Below are positions 8,444-17,041 of a stretch of 46,933 nucleotides of DNA, piece after piece. The stretch's first letter is position 1, and the number at the start of each line of letters is the position of its first letter. This DNA comes from Acidobacteriaceae bacterium (GTDB taxonomy: Bacteria > Acidobacteriota > Terriglobia > Terriglobales > Acidobacteriaceae): the NCBI GenBank assembly GCA_003168355.1, contig PMSQ01000022.1:1-46933 (forward strand). Reading direction: 5' to 3'. The translations under genes and the position numbers were made by a program. The notes beneath the pieces were generated by a model. It was not told the origin of the DNA. It worked only from the letters and a program-made list of their open reading frames with translations, and searched no databases.

Positions 8444-9022
8444 ATGTCTGACAAAGCTCCCGTTCCTCAGCCCGCACCACAGAATGCTCAGCACGGCCCC
8501 ACCATTCACATCGGCGACGAATTCGGTACCGCCAAACGCAACCTGCCGCCGGCCAAGATCCTGCTGCTGGCCACGGCTGGAGTGCTGATCGTCGTGGGCA
8601 TCGCAGCGTTTTTCCAGCGCGCAAAGCCGCAGGGTGCCGGATCGCTCGACAACGTGTCCGCGGTAGAAATCCCCGGCCAGAATGCGGTTCTCGCAGTCCT
8701 CACTTTCAGCTTGCGCAACTCCGGTGAGAAACCGCTCTGGGTGCACGGCATCCAAGGTAAGCTCGTCACATCAACTGGAGAATTAAGCAGCGACGCTGTT
8801 TCTGCTGTCGATTTCGATCGCTACTATCAGGCTTTTCCCACGCTTAAGACAAATGCTCAGCCAGCGCTTGCTCCAGAAGACAAGCTGCAGCCCGGCCAGG
8901 AAATCAAGCGAACCGTGATTGTCAGCTTCCCCGTTACGCTGGAAATGTTCAACCAGCGCCGCTCCGTGAGCGTCATCGTCCAGCCGTACGACCAGCCATT
9001 GCCTGTGGTGCTGACCAAATAA
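8444..9022 (+). CDS. Single-pass membrane protein of unknown function
   Basis: A 192-residue protein not recognised as a characterised family. It has a Pro/Gln-rich cytoplasmic N-terminus (1-35), one membrane helix (about 37-57; AKILLLATAGVLIVVGIAAFF) and a C-terminal domain of alternating beta strands (VLAVLTFSLRN, EKPLWVHGIQGKL, KRTVIVSFPV, VSVIVQPYDQ) that looks like an immunoglobulin-like sandwich outside the membrane. The ATG at 8444 has a strong AAGGAG Shine-Dalgarno. The secreted lactonase-type gene follows after 43 bp and could be co-transcribed. Confidence 0.8.
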   Translation: MSDKAPVPQPAPQNAQHGPTIHIGDEFGTAKRNLPPAKILLLATAGVLIVVGIAAFFQRAKPQGAGSLDNVSAVEIPGQNAVLAVLTFSLRNSGEKPLWVHGIQGKLVTSTGELSSDAVSAVDFDRYYQAFPTLKTNAQPALAPEDKLQPGQEIKRTVIVSFPVTLEMFNQRRSVSVIVQPYDQPLPVVLTK

Positions 9023-9065
9023 CCAACGCTTGCGTCATACCCATCAGATGCGCTTTTATAGAGCG

Positions 9066-10247
9066 ATGAATTCAACCCGACATATTCTCCAAACTGTCGC
9101 ACTCCTCCTCGTATTTGTGCTCTTGGCCATTTGCGCTGGAGCCGCCGCACCCACCCCCCACAAGGACAAGTATTTCGTATATGTCGGTACCTACACTGAG
9201 GAAGGCAGCAAAAGTAAGGGGATTTATGCTTATCGCTTCGATTCTGAGAACGCGAAGCTAACCTCCATCGGCCTGGCGGCAGAGACGATTAACCCATCGT
9301 TCCTCGTCGTGCACCCGAACCATCGCTATCTGTACGCAGTTAATGAGGTCGGCAACTACAAAGGCCAGAAAAGTGGAGCGGTCAGCTCTTTCGCGATGGA
9401 TCATGCAACCGGAAAACTAACATTGTTGAATCAAGTCGCGTCCGGAGGCGCCGATCCTTGCTACATCACGGTGGACAAAACTGGAAAGTACGTTCTGGTG
9501 GCAAACTACACCGGCGGCAGCATCGCGGTATTCCCAGTGCTTGAAGACGGCCGACTGGGTGAGGCTTCGGCCGTTGTGCAGCACACCGGCCACGGCACAA
9601 ATCCGGAACGCCAGGAAGGGCCGCACGCTCACTCCATCGATTTATCGCCCGACAACCGCTTTGCCCTCGTGGACGATCTCGGCCTGGACGAAACGCTCGT
9701 CTACAAATTCGATAGAACCAAGGGCTCGCTCACTCTCAACGACCCGCCATATGCTAAGGCCGATCCGGGAGCGGGTCCCAGGCACCTCGCGCTCCATCCG
9801 AACGGCCGGTTCGCCTATGTGATCAAGGAAATGGGGTCGACGGTTTCTGTGTTTGCCTACGAACGTGCAGCCGGTCTCATAAATCCACTGCAGACGATTT
9901 CAACTCTCCCCAAAGGCTTTGCGGGACACAATGACGACGCCGAGATTGAGGTTCATCCTTCCGGCAAGTTCCTTTATGCTTCGAACCGTGGACAGGACAG
10001 CATTGCGGTATTCTCCATTGACGCGAAAAAAGGGACTTTAACGCCCGTCGAGTTTGCTCCCACCGGCGGCGCGACTCCCCGTAGCTTTGAGATTGATCCT
10101 TCAGGCAAGCTGCTATTTGCGGCCAACGAAAAATCAGACAATATCGTCGTCTTTGGCATCAATCGAGAAACCGGACGCCTTACGCCAACCGGCAAGGTTC
10201 TGGATGTAGCCGAGCCCGTCTGTGTGAAATTCGTGCCAATCGAGTGA
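9066..10247 (+). CDS. Secreted lactonase-family beta-propeller (Pgl/YbhE type)
   Basis: A 393-residue protein with a signal peptide (MNSTRHILQTVALLLVFVLL to about residue 27, ending AGAAA) and a seven-bladed propeller. It has the hallmarks of the cytosolic 6-phosphogluconolactonase family (YVGTYTEEGSKSKGIYAY, HPNHRYLYAVNE, EGPHAHSIDLSPDNRFALV, GPRHLALHPNGRFAYV, GGATPRSFEIDPSGKLLFAANE). The signal peptide implies export, so the substrate may be a lactone outside the cytoplasm rather than 6-phosphogluconolactone; this is inference. ATG 9066 is preferred because it places the signal peptide correctly; in-frame TTG 9030 and ATG 9048 exist. Confidence 0.88.
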   Translation: MNSTRHILQTVALLLVFVLLAICAGAAAPTPHKDKYFVYVGTYTEEGSKSKGIYAYRFDSENAKLTSIGLAAETINPSFLVVHPNHRYLYAVNEVGNYKGQKSGAVSSFAMDHATGKLTLLNQVASGGADPCYITVDKTGKYVLVANYTGGSIAVFPVLEDGRLGEASAVVQHTGHGTNPERQEGPHAHSIDLSPDNRFALVDDLGLDETLVYKFDRTKGSLTLNDPPYAKADPGAGPRHLALHPNGRFAYVIKEMGSTVSVFAYERAAGLINPLQTISTLPKGFAGHNDDAEIEVHPSGKFLYASNRGQDSIAVFSIDAKKGTLTPVEFAPTGGATPRSFEIDPSGKLLFAANEKSDNIVVFGINRETGRLTPTGKVLDVAEPVCVKFVPIE

Positions 10248-10257
10248 CCCGCCGGGA

Positions 10258-10785
10258 TCATTTCTTTTGAATGAATCTTCGCCGCACGAGGTGAGTATTA
10301 GCGTCCGGCTTAATCTCATCGTATTTCAGGCAACTGATCGAGCCGTCGACTTCCAGAACAGCTAGAGCCACATCGCTGCACTGCCCTATGCCGTGCTCAC
10401 GCACCGCACGCTGTAGTTCGTCCATGCTGACGTGCTCTCTCGCCATGTGCGCTTCGATGGGTTTCCCATCGTGAATGAGCAAGCTCGGCTCACCCTCAAC
10501 CAAACGCCGGAATCCGCGATTGACGCCGGAGATACTCCCTACTAGATAGTTCAGCAACAATAGCGTTGAAGCCGCTACTACGCCGCCGATCAGCGAAGTG
10601 TCCGGCCCAGTCATGGCATTCTGCACAGAGTTGGAAAGAAGAAGCAGCAGCGTGAGGTCGAACGGCGTCATCTGTCCGACTTCGCGCTTACCGCTGAGAC
10701 GCACCCCAATCAGCACTACAAGGTAGATCACTCCGGTGCGCAGCGCGATCTGCAGCGCCACATGCCCACCCGCCGGGAAAAGCAC
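10258..10785 (-). CDS. DUF421 / YetF-like membrane protein
   Basis: A 175-residue membrane protein with about three N-terminal helices (LQIALRTGVIYLVVLIGVRL, MTPFDLTLLLLLSNSVQNAM, IGGVVAASTLLLLNYLVG) and a cytoplasmic C-terminal domain (from ~85) typical of DUF421/YetF (GEPSLLIHDGKPIEAHMAREHVSMDEL, then VALAVLEVDGSISCLK). The helix segment SGKREVGQMTPFDL is a family signature. The start is taken as GTG 10785, five bases after the stop of the upstream coiled-coil gene; the frame is open further but would overlap that gene. Tight spacing implies translational coupling. The molecular function of the family is not settled. Confidence 0.82.
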   Translation of the reverse strand: MLFPAGGHVALQIALRTGVIYLVVLIGVRLSGKREVGQMTPFDLTLLLLLSNSVQNAMTGPDTSLIGGVVAASTLLLLNYLVGSISGVNRGFRRLVEGEPSLLIHDGKPIEAHMAREHVSMDELQRAVREHGIGQCSDVALAVLEVDGSISCLKYDEIKPDANTHLVRRRFIQKK

Positions 10786-10790
10786 TCCGT

Positions 10791-11624
10791 TCAATTGGCA
10801 GTCACCGGTGTCGGCGCACTCTTCGGCGTGCTTAAGTAGCCCGCAGCTTTGTTCTTGTCCACGCTCCAAACCACCAACTCAAACAGAAGATGATCGCGTC
10901 CCGCATAGAACTGAATCGGTTCGGCGACGGTGCGGTCTCTCTTCTCGATGGTCTTGTCATCGGAGGTTACATTCACCGTGAACTTGCCGTGCTTCGAGTC
11001 GGTCTTCTTGAGCTGAAGACTCACCGTAGCCACCGCTTGCGGCTTCGCTCCCCTCAGCAGGGTGAACTCGTAATAGTTGCGGTCGCCTCTATGTTTGAGG
11101 GTCTCCAGATCGCCGCGAGTAGTCGCGATCAATCCGCTCTGCACGCCCAAGTCGCCCACCGTAGTCTGCAGCCTCGCCTTGGTGGCTTCCAGGTCAGCCT
11201 TGGTGGAAGCAACTTCGGTCTTGACGCCACCCACGTCAGTCTTGACCCCGGACACCTCCCCGCTTACCTGCCCAAGCTGCGCTTTCTCTTCGTTCGTTTC
11301 TTTCTCCAGGCGGGATTCTGTGGCCTTCTGTTGCGCTTGAAGCTCAGCTGCACGCTGAGCCAACTCCTTCTTCGTAAGACCCACCTGATGAGCCAGCGCA
11401 TCCTCGGAGGCTTCCGCGGTCTGCATTCTGCTCTTCAGTTCCGCCACTTGCGACTGGCTGTCGCTCAAATCCTTGGTCAATTTATCGACGTGTTGTTGCG
11501 TGCTCACATACCCATAGACCGCCCCCGCAACAACGATGATCGCCAGGAAAAGCAGAATCCACTTTCCTGTGTTTGACTGATGTTCAGTATGTTCCATAGG
11601 TATCTGTTCGCCTTCTTCCGCCAT
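10791..11624 (-). CDS. Coiled-coil membrane-anchored protein
   Basis: A 277-residue protein, not assigned to a named family. It has a short N-terminal segment, one membrane helix (about 22-40; WILLFLAIIVVAGAVYGYV), a long heptad-rich coiled coil (about 45-175, including Lys/Val/Thr repeats such as VKTDVGGVKTEVASTKADLEATKARL) and a beta-rich C-terminal domain (NYYEFTLLRGAKPQAVATVSLQLKK, FTVNVTSDD). The arrangement suggests a periplasmic scaffold or sensor. ATG 11624 has a strong GGGAGG Shine-Dalgarno. The DUF421 gene follows in the same operon. Confidence 0.82.
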   Translation of the reverse strand: MAEEGEQIPMEHTEHQSNTGKWILLFLAIIVVAGAVYGYVSTQQHVDKLTKDLSDSQSQVAELKSRMQTAEASEDALAHQVGLTKKELAQRAAELQAQQKATESRLEKETNEEKAQLGQVSGEVSGVKTDVGGVKTEVASTKADLEATKARLQTTVGDLGVQSGLIATTRGDLETLKHRGDRNYYEFTLLRGAKPQAVATVSLQLKKTDSKHGKFTVNVTSDDKTIEKRDRTVAEPIQFYAGRDHLLFELVVWSVDKNKAAGYLSTPKSAPTPVTAN

Positions 11625-11805
11625 GGTTCCTCCCAGAATTAACCGCCCTTGATCGTTGGGTTCCCTCAATTGTTTAGCACAAGGCCAGTACTGTCAATTA
11701 GTTCATAGGATGCAAGGTAGGTACGGCCTGTGATAATACGCTACTGATTCATTCATTAGCCCGAAATGAAGAGACGAGGAAAAAGACGAGGATCTGCCAC
11801 CGGCG

Positions 11806-14019
11806 CTAACGGCGGAGCGTCAGGGCTTCCCGCAGAAGGGCTTCGGGATCGCGATGGATGGCGCCTGCTTCTGCTCCAACCAGTTTTTCTGCTTTCTTGC
11901 TGTCATCGGCCAGCAATTGGCGCTGCGACGCGTCCGGCAAGAAATCCTGCATGCTGCTCGATTTCACGAAGCAGGCATAAACCAGCCGTTCAGGAAACCC
12001 GGCGGTGTTCAGAAAGCGGCCATAAGCAAACCAATCCTCGGCAGTCGAGGTCCCGTCGGCAATCGATTCATCCAACTGCAAAGCGTGCTGATAGAGCGGT
12101 AGCGCCTCCGCCGTTTTACCGGTTTCCCCTTGAATCGCCGCTTCGTTCACGTTGGCCATGCTTTCCAGCTTGGTTTGTTTGGTCTGAGCCGCAATCTTTG
12201 CCGCCAACTGGTAAGACTGAATAGCCTGTGCCGTCTGCGACGCTCGTGCCTGGCAATCTGCCATGCGCAGCGCAATCGCAATGACCTTCTCCGGCTCCGG
12301 ACGTTTTTCCGCCGGCTGCTGGGCGATTCTGCCCAGAAATGCCTTGTAATGCAAAGCTGCATCCCCTGCCTTGCCTTCGCGATCGAGTTCGTTTGCAAGA
12401 TAAAGCTGCGCGAGCATCTGTCCAGGATCGATGGCAATCGCCCGCTTCCAGCTCTCCACCGCCAGATCCGGATGACCGCGACGCAGTGCCAGCAGCCCGC
12501 GATCCATTAGAAGATTCGTGTCCCTCGGAGTGTAGAGGAGCGACGCCTCAGTCAGGTCGAAAGCTTCATCGAAGCGCTTATGTTCAACCAAAAAGCGCAG
12601 CAGAGCCTGCCGTGGCGCAGGATCGGCCGGATTCGACTGTATCGCCTTTTTCCACGCGGCTTCGGCTTGTTGGGGATGGCCATCCTCCAGCTCTCGATGC
12701 GCTAGGCGCGTCTGCAAGGAACTGTCAAACGAGTCGAGCAACACAGCCCGCTGCAGATCGCTCACATTTTCAGAGTGGAGCGCGAGGTAGTGGCGCGCCT
12801 GGTCAACCGTCCCCCAGGCAAGAAGCAGCAACGCGGCCACAACCCGTAGACCATGGGCACGCGCAGTACTTCCTGAAATCCACTCCCATGCCGCTGCGAA
12901 CCCGCCTCCCGCCTCAGAGACAACACCAGCCAGGCGATCTCGCGAATTAAGCAGCAGTGATGCGATGCGGCCATCCCGGAGCTTCCAAATTGCGCCGTCA
13001 AGTATGAAATGGTGAAGGTTCACGAGTGCAGTGAAGATGAGAAAGCTCGCACTGAAATCGTGGTGGAACACCCGACTGGCCAGCCATGGTCCGGGAACGA
13101 ACAGTGCGATTCCTCCAGCCACCAGCACTCCGAAATAAGCCCAGGGACGCCAGCTTCGACCCACGGCTTCCGATGCCTCCCGTCGCGCATAGTAACTCGT
13201 GATCCAAAGGTATTGCGCCGAGTGCATCACCGCCAGCACGCCGGAACTATAGCGGCTTTGCGGGATCTCCATCCCTTTAGGGAAGATCAGCGACATCGCT
13301 GTCGGCAGCAGGAACCAGAGAAACTGCGATGAGAATAACGTCAGGCATGGCACCAGTTTTCGCCATCCGATAGCCCGTACCAGCCCTGACAGACTAAAGA
13401 CCGAGAGTGCCAGAAAAGCTGTGCCCAACCCGACCTGTCCCCATCGGGCCACTAGCAACGGAATTCCGAGAGAAATAAACAAGGGGTCCGGGGAAGGTCC
13501 CGAATGGAAGCCTAGGAAAAGCACAAAATAAGACGTGATAAAGGCGCCGTAAAGCGCGCGGCGTTCTGTCTTACTGGGGCTCGCGCCGGCTCGGCGGGCG
13601 AACATCATAAACAAACCGTAATTCTGTCCGCTGTAATGCCAGGGACTCCAGGTCAAATAAAGAGTGAAGATAAACGGAAGAATGCCCAGCCAGAAGTGCG
13701 AGAGTAATACCGTCAGCAGAATCAACCCCGTCGTATATACGGTGAAGATTCGATACTTCTGAAAATCCTCGGGACGACGATAGGCCCGGTAAATCGTCGC
13801 CATGTAGTGCGGATAGTTGAAGAAGAGCGCCAAAGCATAAAAGGCGACCGACCAGGCCCGCGTGCTGGAAGCGATGGAAAAATACGAAAGCAGCAAGAGC
13901 GGAGCCGACCACGCGCTGCAACCCACCACCAGATCAAGCCACGGCCCATAGAGCCAGACCGATGCGGCCGCCGCACTGTGCGCTTCTTTCGTACTCGACT
14001 TCGATATAGCCTTCGCCAC
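11806..14019 (-). CDS. Large polytopic membrane protein with C-terminal TPR domain
   Basis: A 737-residue protein. The N-terminal ~390 residues hold roughly ten hydrophobic helices (for example LDLVVGCSAWSAPLLLLSYF and GLILLTVLLSHFWLGILPFI); polar motifs NYPHYMATIYRAYR, WHYSGQNYG and LHHFILDGAIWK recur in the membrane part. Residues ~440-730 are tetratricopeptide repeats (HPQQAEAAWKKAIQSNPADPA, HPDLAVESWKRAIAIDPGQ). The start is inferred as GTG 14019 because GGAAGG lies just before it and a TATAAT on this strand (14086-14091) would otherwise fall inside the gene; the frame is open to 14187. Function not recognised. Confidence 0.78.
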   Translation of the reverse strand: MAKAISKSSTKEAHSAAAASVWLYGPWLDLVVGCSAWSAPLLLLSYFSIASSTRAWSVAFYALALFFNYPHYMATIYRAYRRPEDFQKYRIFTVYTTGLILLTVLLSHFWLGILPFIFTLYLTWSPWHYSGQNYGLFMMFARRAGASPSKTERRALYGAFITSYFVLFLGFHSGPSPDPLFISLGIPLLVARWGQVGLGTAFLALSVFSLSGLVRAIGWRKLVPCLTLFSSQFLWFLLPTAMSLIFPKGMEIPQSRYSSGVLAVMHSAQYLWITSYYARREASEAVGRSWRPWAYFGVLVAGGIALFVPGPWLASRVFHHDFSASFLIFTALVNLHHFILDGAIWKLRDGRIASLLLNSRDRLAGVVSEAGGGFAAAWEWISGSTARAHGLRVVAALLLLAWGTVDQARHYLALHSENVSDLQRAVLLDSFDSSLQTRLAHRELEDGHPQQAEAAWKKAIQSNPADPAPRQALLRFLVEHKRFDEAFDLTEASLLYTPRDTNLLMDRGLLALRRGHPDLAVESWKRAIAIDPGQMLAQLYLANELDREGKAGDAALHYKAFLGRIAQQPAEKRPEPEKVIAIALRMADCQARASQTAQAIQSYQLAAKIAAQTKQTKLESMANVNEAAIQGETGKTAEALPLYQHALQLDESIADGTSTAEDWFAYGRFLNTAGFPERLVYACFVKSSSMQDFLPDASQRQLLADDSKKAEKLVGAEAGAIHRDPEALLREALTLRR

Positions 14020-14085
14020 GAACCCCTTCCATCGCCGTAGGAAGGCGACGCTCGCGCTTCCCTGTTTTTCTGCGGGTTTGAACGG

Positions 14086-14091
14086 ATTATA
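14086..14091 (-). promoter_or_regulatory. -10 box TATAAT for the polytopic TPR protein
   Basis: A perfect TATAAT on the minus strand, about 67 nt before the proposed GTG start at 14019. It supports a start downstream of it rather than the longest open frame. No clear -35 is seen. Confidence 0.4.
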
Positions 14092-14228
14092 GGTGGCTGG
14101 AGGCGTGGATCGTATAACAAGAGGTATGCCGGAAGGGTCACGAAAGTAACACCCTCGATGAATCAACCGGCAAGCCTTGTCTCCCAATTTGCGCCGCCAA
14201 GAAATGCTTCCCAGCTCGATGAGTCTTC

Positions 14229-14234
14229 TACAAT
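14229..14234 (+). promoter_or_regulatory. -10 box TACAAT for the ThiO-like gene (probably leaderless)
   Basis: TACAAT ends exactly 6 nt before the ATG at 14241; the intervening GCGGGA leaves no space for a functional Shine-Dalgarno. Confidence 0.55.
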
Positions 14235-14240
14235 GCGGGA

Positions 14241-15380
14241 ATGAAGAATTGGGATGTAATCGTCATCGGTGGCGGCATCATAGGCCTCTCGCTCGCGATT
14301 GAACTCCGCAAGAAAGGTGCAAGTGTCCTGGTCGTCGAACGTGGCGAGCCCGGTCGGGAAGCCTCGTCTGCCGCAGGCGGCATGCTGGTGGATTGCCTCT
14401 TTGAAACGCCCGGCGCTCTACAACCGCTCGCCACAGTCAGTGCCCGCATGTACCCGGAGTTTGTGCGTGAGTTGGAGGTGGAATCCCACATGAAAGTTGA
14501 TCTGAGGGATCAGGGTACGATTCTCCTTCTGTCTTCCAAACATATTCGCCATCCGGAGCTGCAGGCCGCAGCCTTGTATCCAGCAGAGCTGAGCGAGTTG
14601 GAGCCAGCCATGGTGAAGCTGACTCTTGATCAGAAATTCGATCTCAACGAGAGTAGCCTCGACCCAGAAGAAATCGCGATGGCTCCTGATGCAACGCATC
14701 CGACGTTCCACTATATTAAGGAGCGCAGCGTCGATCCACGAGCGCTCACCGCCGCAGCGCTCAAAGCCGCCAAACATCACGACGTTGATTTTTCCTCCGC
14801 CGATCCGGTTACCGCCGTGAATCAAGCCGACGGCCGCGTCGTGGGCGTTACCACAACCAAGACGTCGTTCCAAGCGCCGAAAGTCATCAATTGCGCCGGG
14901 GCATGGTCCGGACAGATCGCGCCCCACGCCTTCCCCACCCGCCCGGTCAAAGGACAAATGCTGTGCCTGATCGCGCCGTCGCGCACATTGCTGAAACACG
15001 TGATTCGCGCGCCCCAGGTTTACCTGATCCCGCGCAGCGACGGACGGATCATTGTCGGGACCACGGTAGAAGAAGCGGGATTCGACAAGCGCACTGACGT
15101 CGGCACGATTCAGCGCCTGCACCGCGCTGCCGTTGCATTGGTCCCAGAACTGCGGAACGCGAAGATTCTCGAAGACTGGGCCGGCCTGCGACCCGGAACT
15201 CCTGACTGCTTGCCGATTCTCGGCCCCACCGCCACGCCCGGCTACTACGTTGCGACCGGCCATTTTCGTGACGGCATTCTCCTCGCCCCCATCACCGCGC
15301 AGGTCATGGCGGAAGTCATCACAGACGCGAGCTGCAAGTACGACCTCAACCCATTTTCCCCAGCCAGGTTCGCCAACTAG
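14241..15380 (+). CDS. FAD-dependent amino acid oxidase, glycine oxidase ThiO-like
   Basis: A 379-residue member of the DAO family. The N-terminal FAD-binding Rossmann motif is VIVIGGGIIGLSLAIELRK (G10-x-G12-x-x-G15) with an acidic strand end (VLVVERG). Family motifs ASSAAGGML, INCAGAWSGQIA, PVKGQMLCL, the YLIPRSDGRIIVGTTVEEAGFD segment and the C-terminal GLRPGTPDCLPILGP ... GHFRDGILLAPITAQ all match ThiO-type enzymes, which oxidise glycine to the imine used in thiazole synthesis. No thi genes are nearby, so the role in thiamine synthesis is inferred from family only; a general D-amino acid/sarcosine oxidase activity is the alternative. Confidence 0.85.
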   Translation: MKNWDVIVIGGGIIGLSLAIELRKKGASVLVVERGEPGREASSAAGGMLVDCLFETPGALQPLATVSARMYPEFVRELEVESHMKVDLRDQGTILLLSSKHIRHPELQAAALYPAELSELEPAMVKLTLDQKFDLNESSLDPEEIAMAPDATHPTFHYIKERSVDPRALTAAALKAAKHHDVDFSSADPVTAVNQADGRVVGVTTTKTSFQAPKVINCAGAWSGQIAPHAFPTRPVKGQMLCLIAPSRTLLKHVIRAPQVYLIPRSDGRIIVGTTVEEAGFDKRTDVGTIQRLHRAAVALVPELRNAKILEDWAGLRPGTPDCLPILGPTATPGYYVATGHFRDGILLAPITAQVMAEVITDASCKYDLNPFSPARFAN

Positions 15381-15400
15381 CTGCGAGGCCTTGCCCATGT

Positions 15401-15467
15401 GGGGACAGCCGCCCCTTCGACTTCGCTCAGGGCAGGCCTCGGCTATCCGCCGAGCGCAGCGAGGCCT
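15401..15467. repeat. Dispersed intergenic repeat (copy 2)
   Basis: It begins GGGGACAGCCG and carries CCTTCGACTTCGCTCAGGGC, then GCCTCGGCTATCCGCCGAGC. If translated in one frame it gives the 'LRLRSGQA' string, a known signature of spacer repeats mis-annotated as protein. It lies between the ThiO-like gene and the M20 peptidase. Confidence 0.65.
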
Positions 15468-15570
15468 TTTGGCACGAAACCGGCGAAGTCCTTCTGCTTC
15501 CTTCGGGTATACTGGGACGTTTTCTCAACTCCATCATTCCGCAGTGTTGCGCATTAGAAAGGACCAGCTC

Positions 15571-16947
15571 ATGGCTTCCCCCGCAGTCGATTTTGCCCGC
15601 AATAATCAGCAGCGCTTCCTCAGCGAACTCAAAGATCTTCTTCGCATTCCCAGCGTCAGCACGCTTGAAGAGCACAAGCCTGACGTTCAAAAAGCCGCCG
15701 ACTTCGTTGCCAATGAACTACGCCGCATCGGCTTGGAAAACGTCGAGGTCATCCCCACCAAGGGCCATCCCCTCATCTATGCCGACTGGCTGCACGCCTC
15801 AGGCAAGCCCACAGTGCTCTGCTACGCGCATTACGACGTGCAACCGCCCGACCCTCTCGATGAATGGAAGACGCCGCCTTTCGAGCCCACCGAGCGCAAT
15901 AACAACATTTACGCCCGCGGCGCAGTCGACGACAAAGGCCAGCTCTGGATGGAAGTAAAGGCCCTCGAATCGCTGCTGAAATCACGTAACGGCACTCTGC
16001 CGATCAACGTCAAAGTCATCTTCGAAGGTGAAGAAGAAGTCGGCGGTGAGTCCATCGCCGAATATGTCCGCAAGCAGAAAGCCAAGCTGAAGGCCGATTT
16101 CGCGCTGGTCTGCGACACCGAGCTCTTTGCACCGAACCTGCCCACGCTTTGCGTCGGCCTGCGTGGCCTGGTCTATACCGAAATCGAAGCCGTCGGAGCC
16201 AAGGTCGACTTGCACTCCGGCGTCTACGGCGGCGCTGCTCCCAATCCTTTCTTCGCTCTCATCGAAATCATCAGCAAGCTGAAAGATGCGAAAGGCCACG
16301 TCTTGATCCCCGGCTTCTACAAGGACGTGAAGGCCCCCAGCAAAGACGAACTCAAAGCCTGGAAGCACCTGCCTTTCAACGAAGAGCACTACCGCAAGAC
16401 TGAAGTCGGCTCCAAAGTTCTGACAGGCGAGCCGGGCTACTCAGTTCTGTATCGCACCTGGGCGCGACCCACGCTCGAGGTCCACGGCATGCCCGGCGGA
16501 TTCATCGCGGCTGGCGCCAAGACCGTGATCCCCGCGAAAGCCGCAGCCAAGGTTTCCATGCGCCTTGTGCCCAATCAGGACCCCGACGACATTCTCAAGA
16601 GGTACACGAACTTCGTGAAAAAGCTCACGCCCAAGGGCATCGAGACGAAAATCAAAGTACACAGCAAAGGCCCGGCCTGCGTCGTCGGCACCGATAATCC
16701 CTACATTAAGGCCGCTACGGAAGCGCTGCACGATACCTTCAAGAAAGAAACCGTGTTTATCCGCAGTGGCGGGTCCATCCCAATCGTCAACGACTTCTAC
16801 CAGGGTTTGAAGATTCCCAGCGTGATGATGGGCTTCGGCTTGCCCGACGACAACCTGCACGCGCCTAACGAAAAGTTCCACATCCCTAACTTCCACCACG
16901 GCATCGAAACCATCTGCCTATTCTTCGAGAAGCTCGGAGGAAAATAG
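15571..16947 (+). CDS. M20-family metallopeptidase (dipeptidase)
   Basis: A 458-residue zinc peptidase of the M20A/CNDP-like dipeptidase group. Metal ligands and catalytic residues are visible: H87 (CYAHYDVQPPDP), D120 (ARGAVDDKGQ), the E154-E155 pair (EGEEEVGGES), D179 region (LVCDTELF) and the late His (HAPNEKFHI). The dimerisation 'lid' domain is inserted between ~200 and ~350 (LHSGVYGGAAPNP). It cleaves short peptides in the cytosol. The ATG at 15571 has an AAGGA Shine-Dalgarno and gives the normal family length; the frame is open upstream but runs into the repeat and the ThiO-like gene. Confidence 0.93.
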   Translation: MASPAVDFARNNQQRFLSELKDLLRIPSVSTLEEHKPDVQKAADFVANELRRIGLENVEVIPTKGHPLIYADWLHASGKPTVLCYAHYDVQPPDPLDEWKTPPFEPTERNNNIYARGAVDDKGQLWMEVKALESLLKSRNGTLPINVKVIFEGEEEVGGESIAEYVRKQKAKLKADFALVCDTELFAPNLPTLCVGLRGLVYTEIEAVGAKVDLHSGVYGGAAPNPFFALIEIISKLKDAKGHVLIPGFYKDVKAPSKDELKAWKHLPFNEEHYRKTEVGSKVLTGEPGYSVLYRTWARPTLEVHGMPGGFIAAGAKTVIPAKAAAKVSMRLVPNQDPDDILKRYTNFVKKLTPKGIETKIKVHSKGPACVVGTDNPYIKAATEALHDTFKKETVFIRSGGSIPIVNDFYQGLKIPSVMMGFGLPDDNLHAPNEKFHIPNFHHGIETICLFFEKLGGK

Positions 16948-16967
16948 AGGCCGGAACAACCTCGAAG

Positions 16968-16988
16968 GGACAGCCGACTCGGCTGTCC
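16968..16988. repeat. Dispersed intergenic repeat (copy 3), palindromic
   Basis: GGACAGCCG-ACT-CGGCTGTCC forms a 9-bp hairpin with a 3-nt loop, just after the M20 peptidase stop. It shares its first half with the repeats at 6035 and 15401. It could work as a transcript-end hairpin but no U-tract follows. Confidence 0.6.
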
Positions 16989-17041
16989 TCGAACACTCGA
17001 TTTTTTCCCCTGGCGTGCATAGCGGTTGGACACCATCGCTG

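Noticed and set aside
14418..15398. Open frame of 326 codons on the minus strand
   Set aside because: Antisense to the ThiO-like gene, whose FAD motifs are clear.
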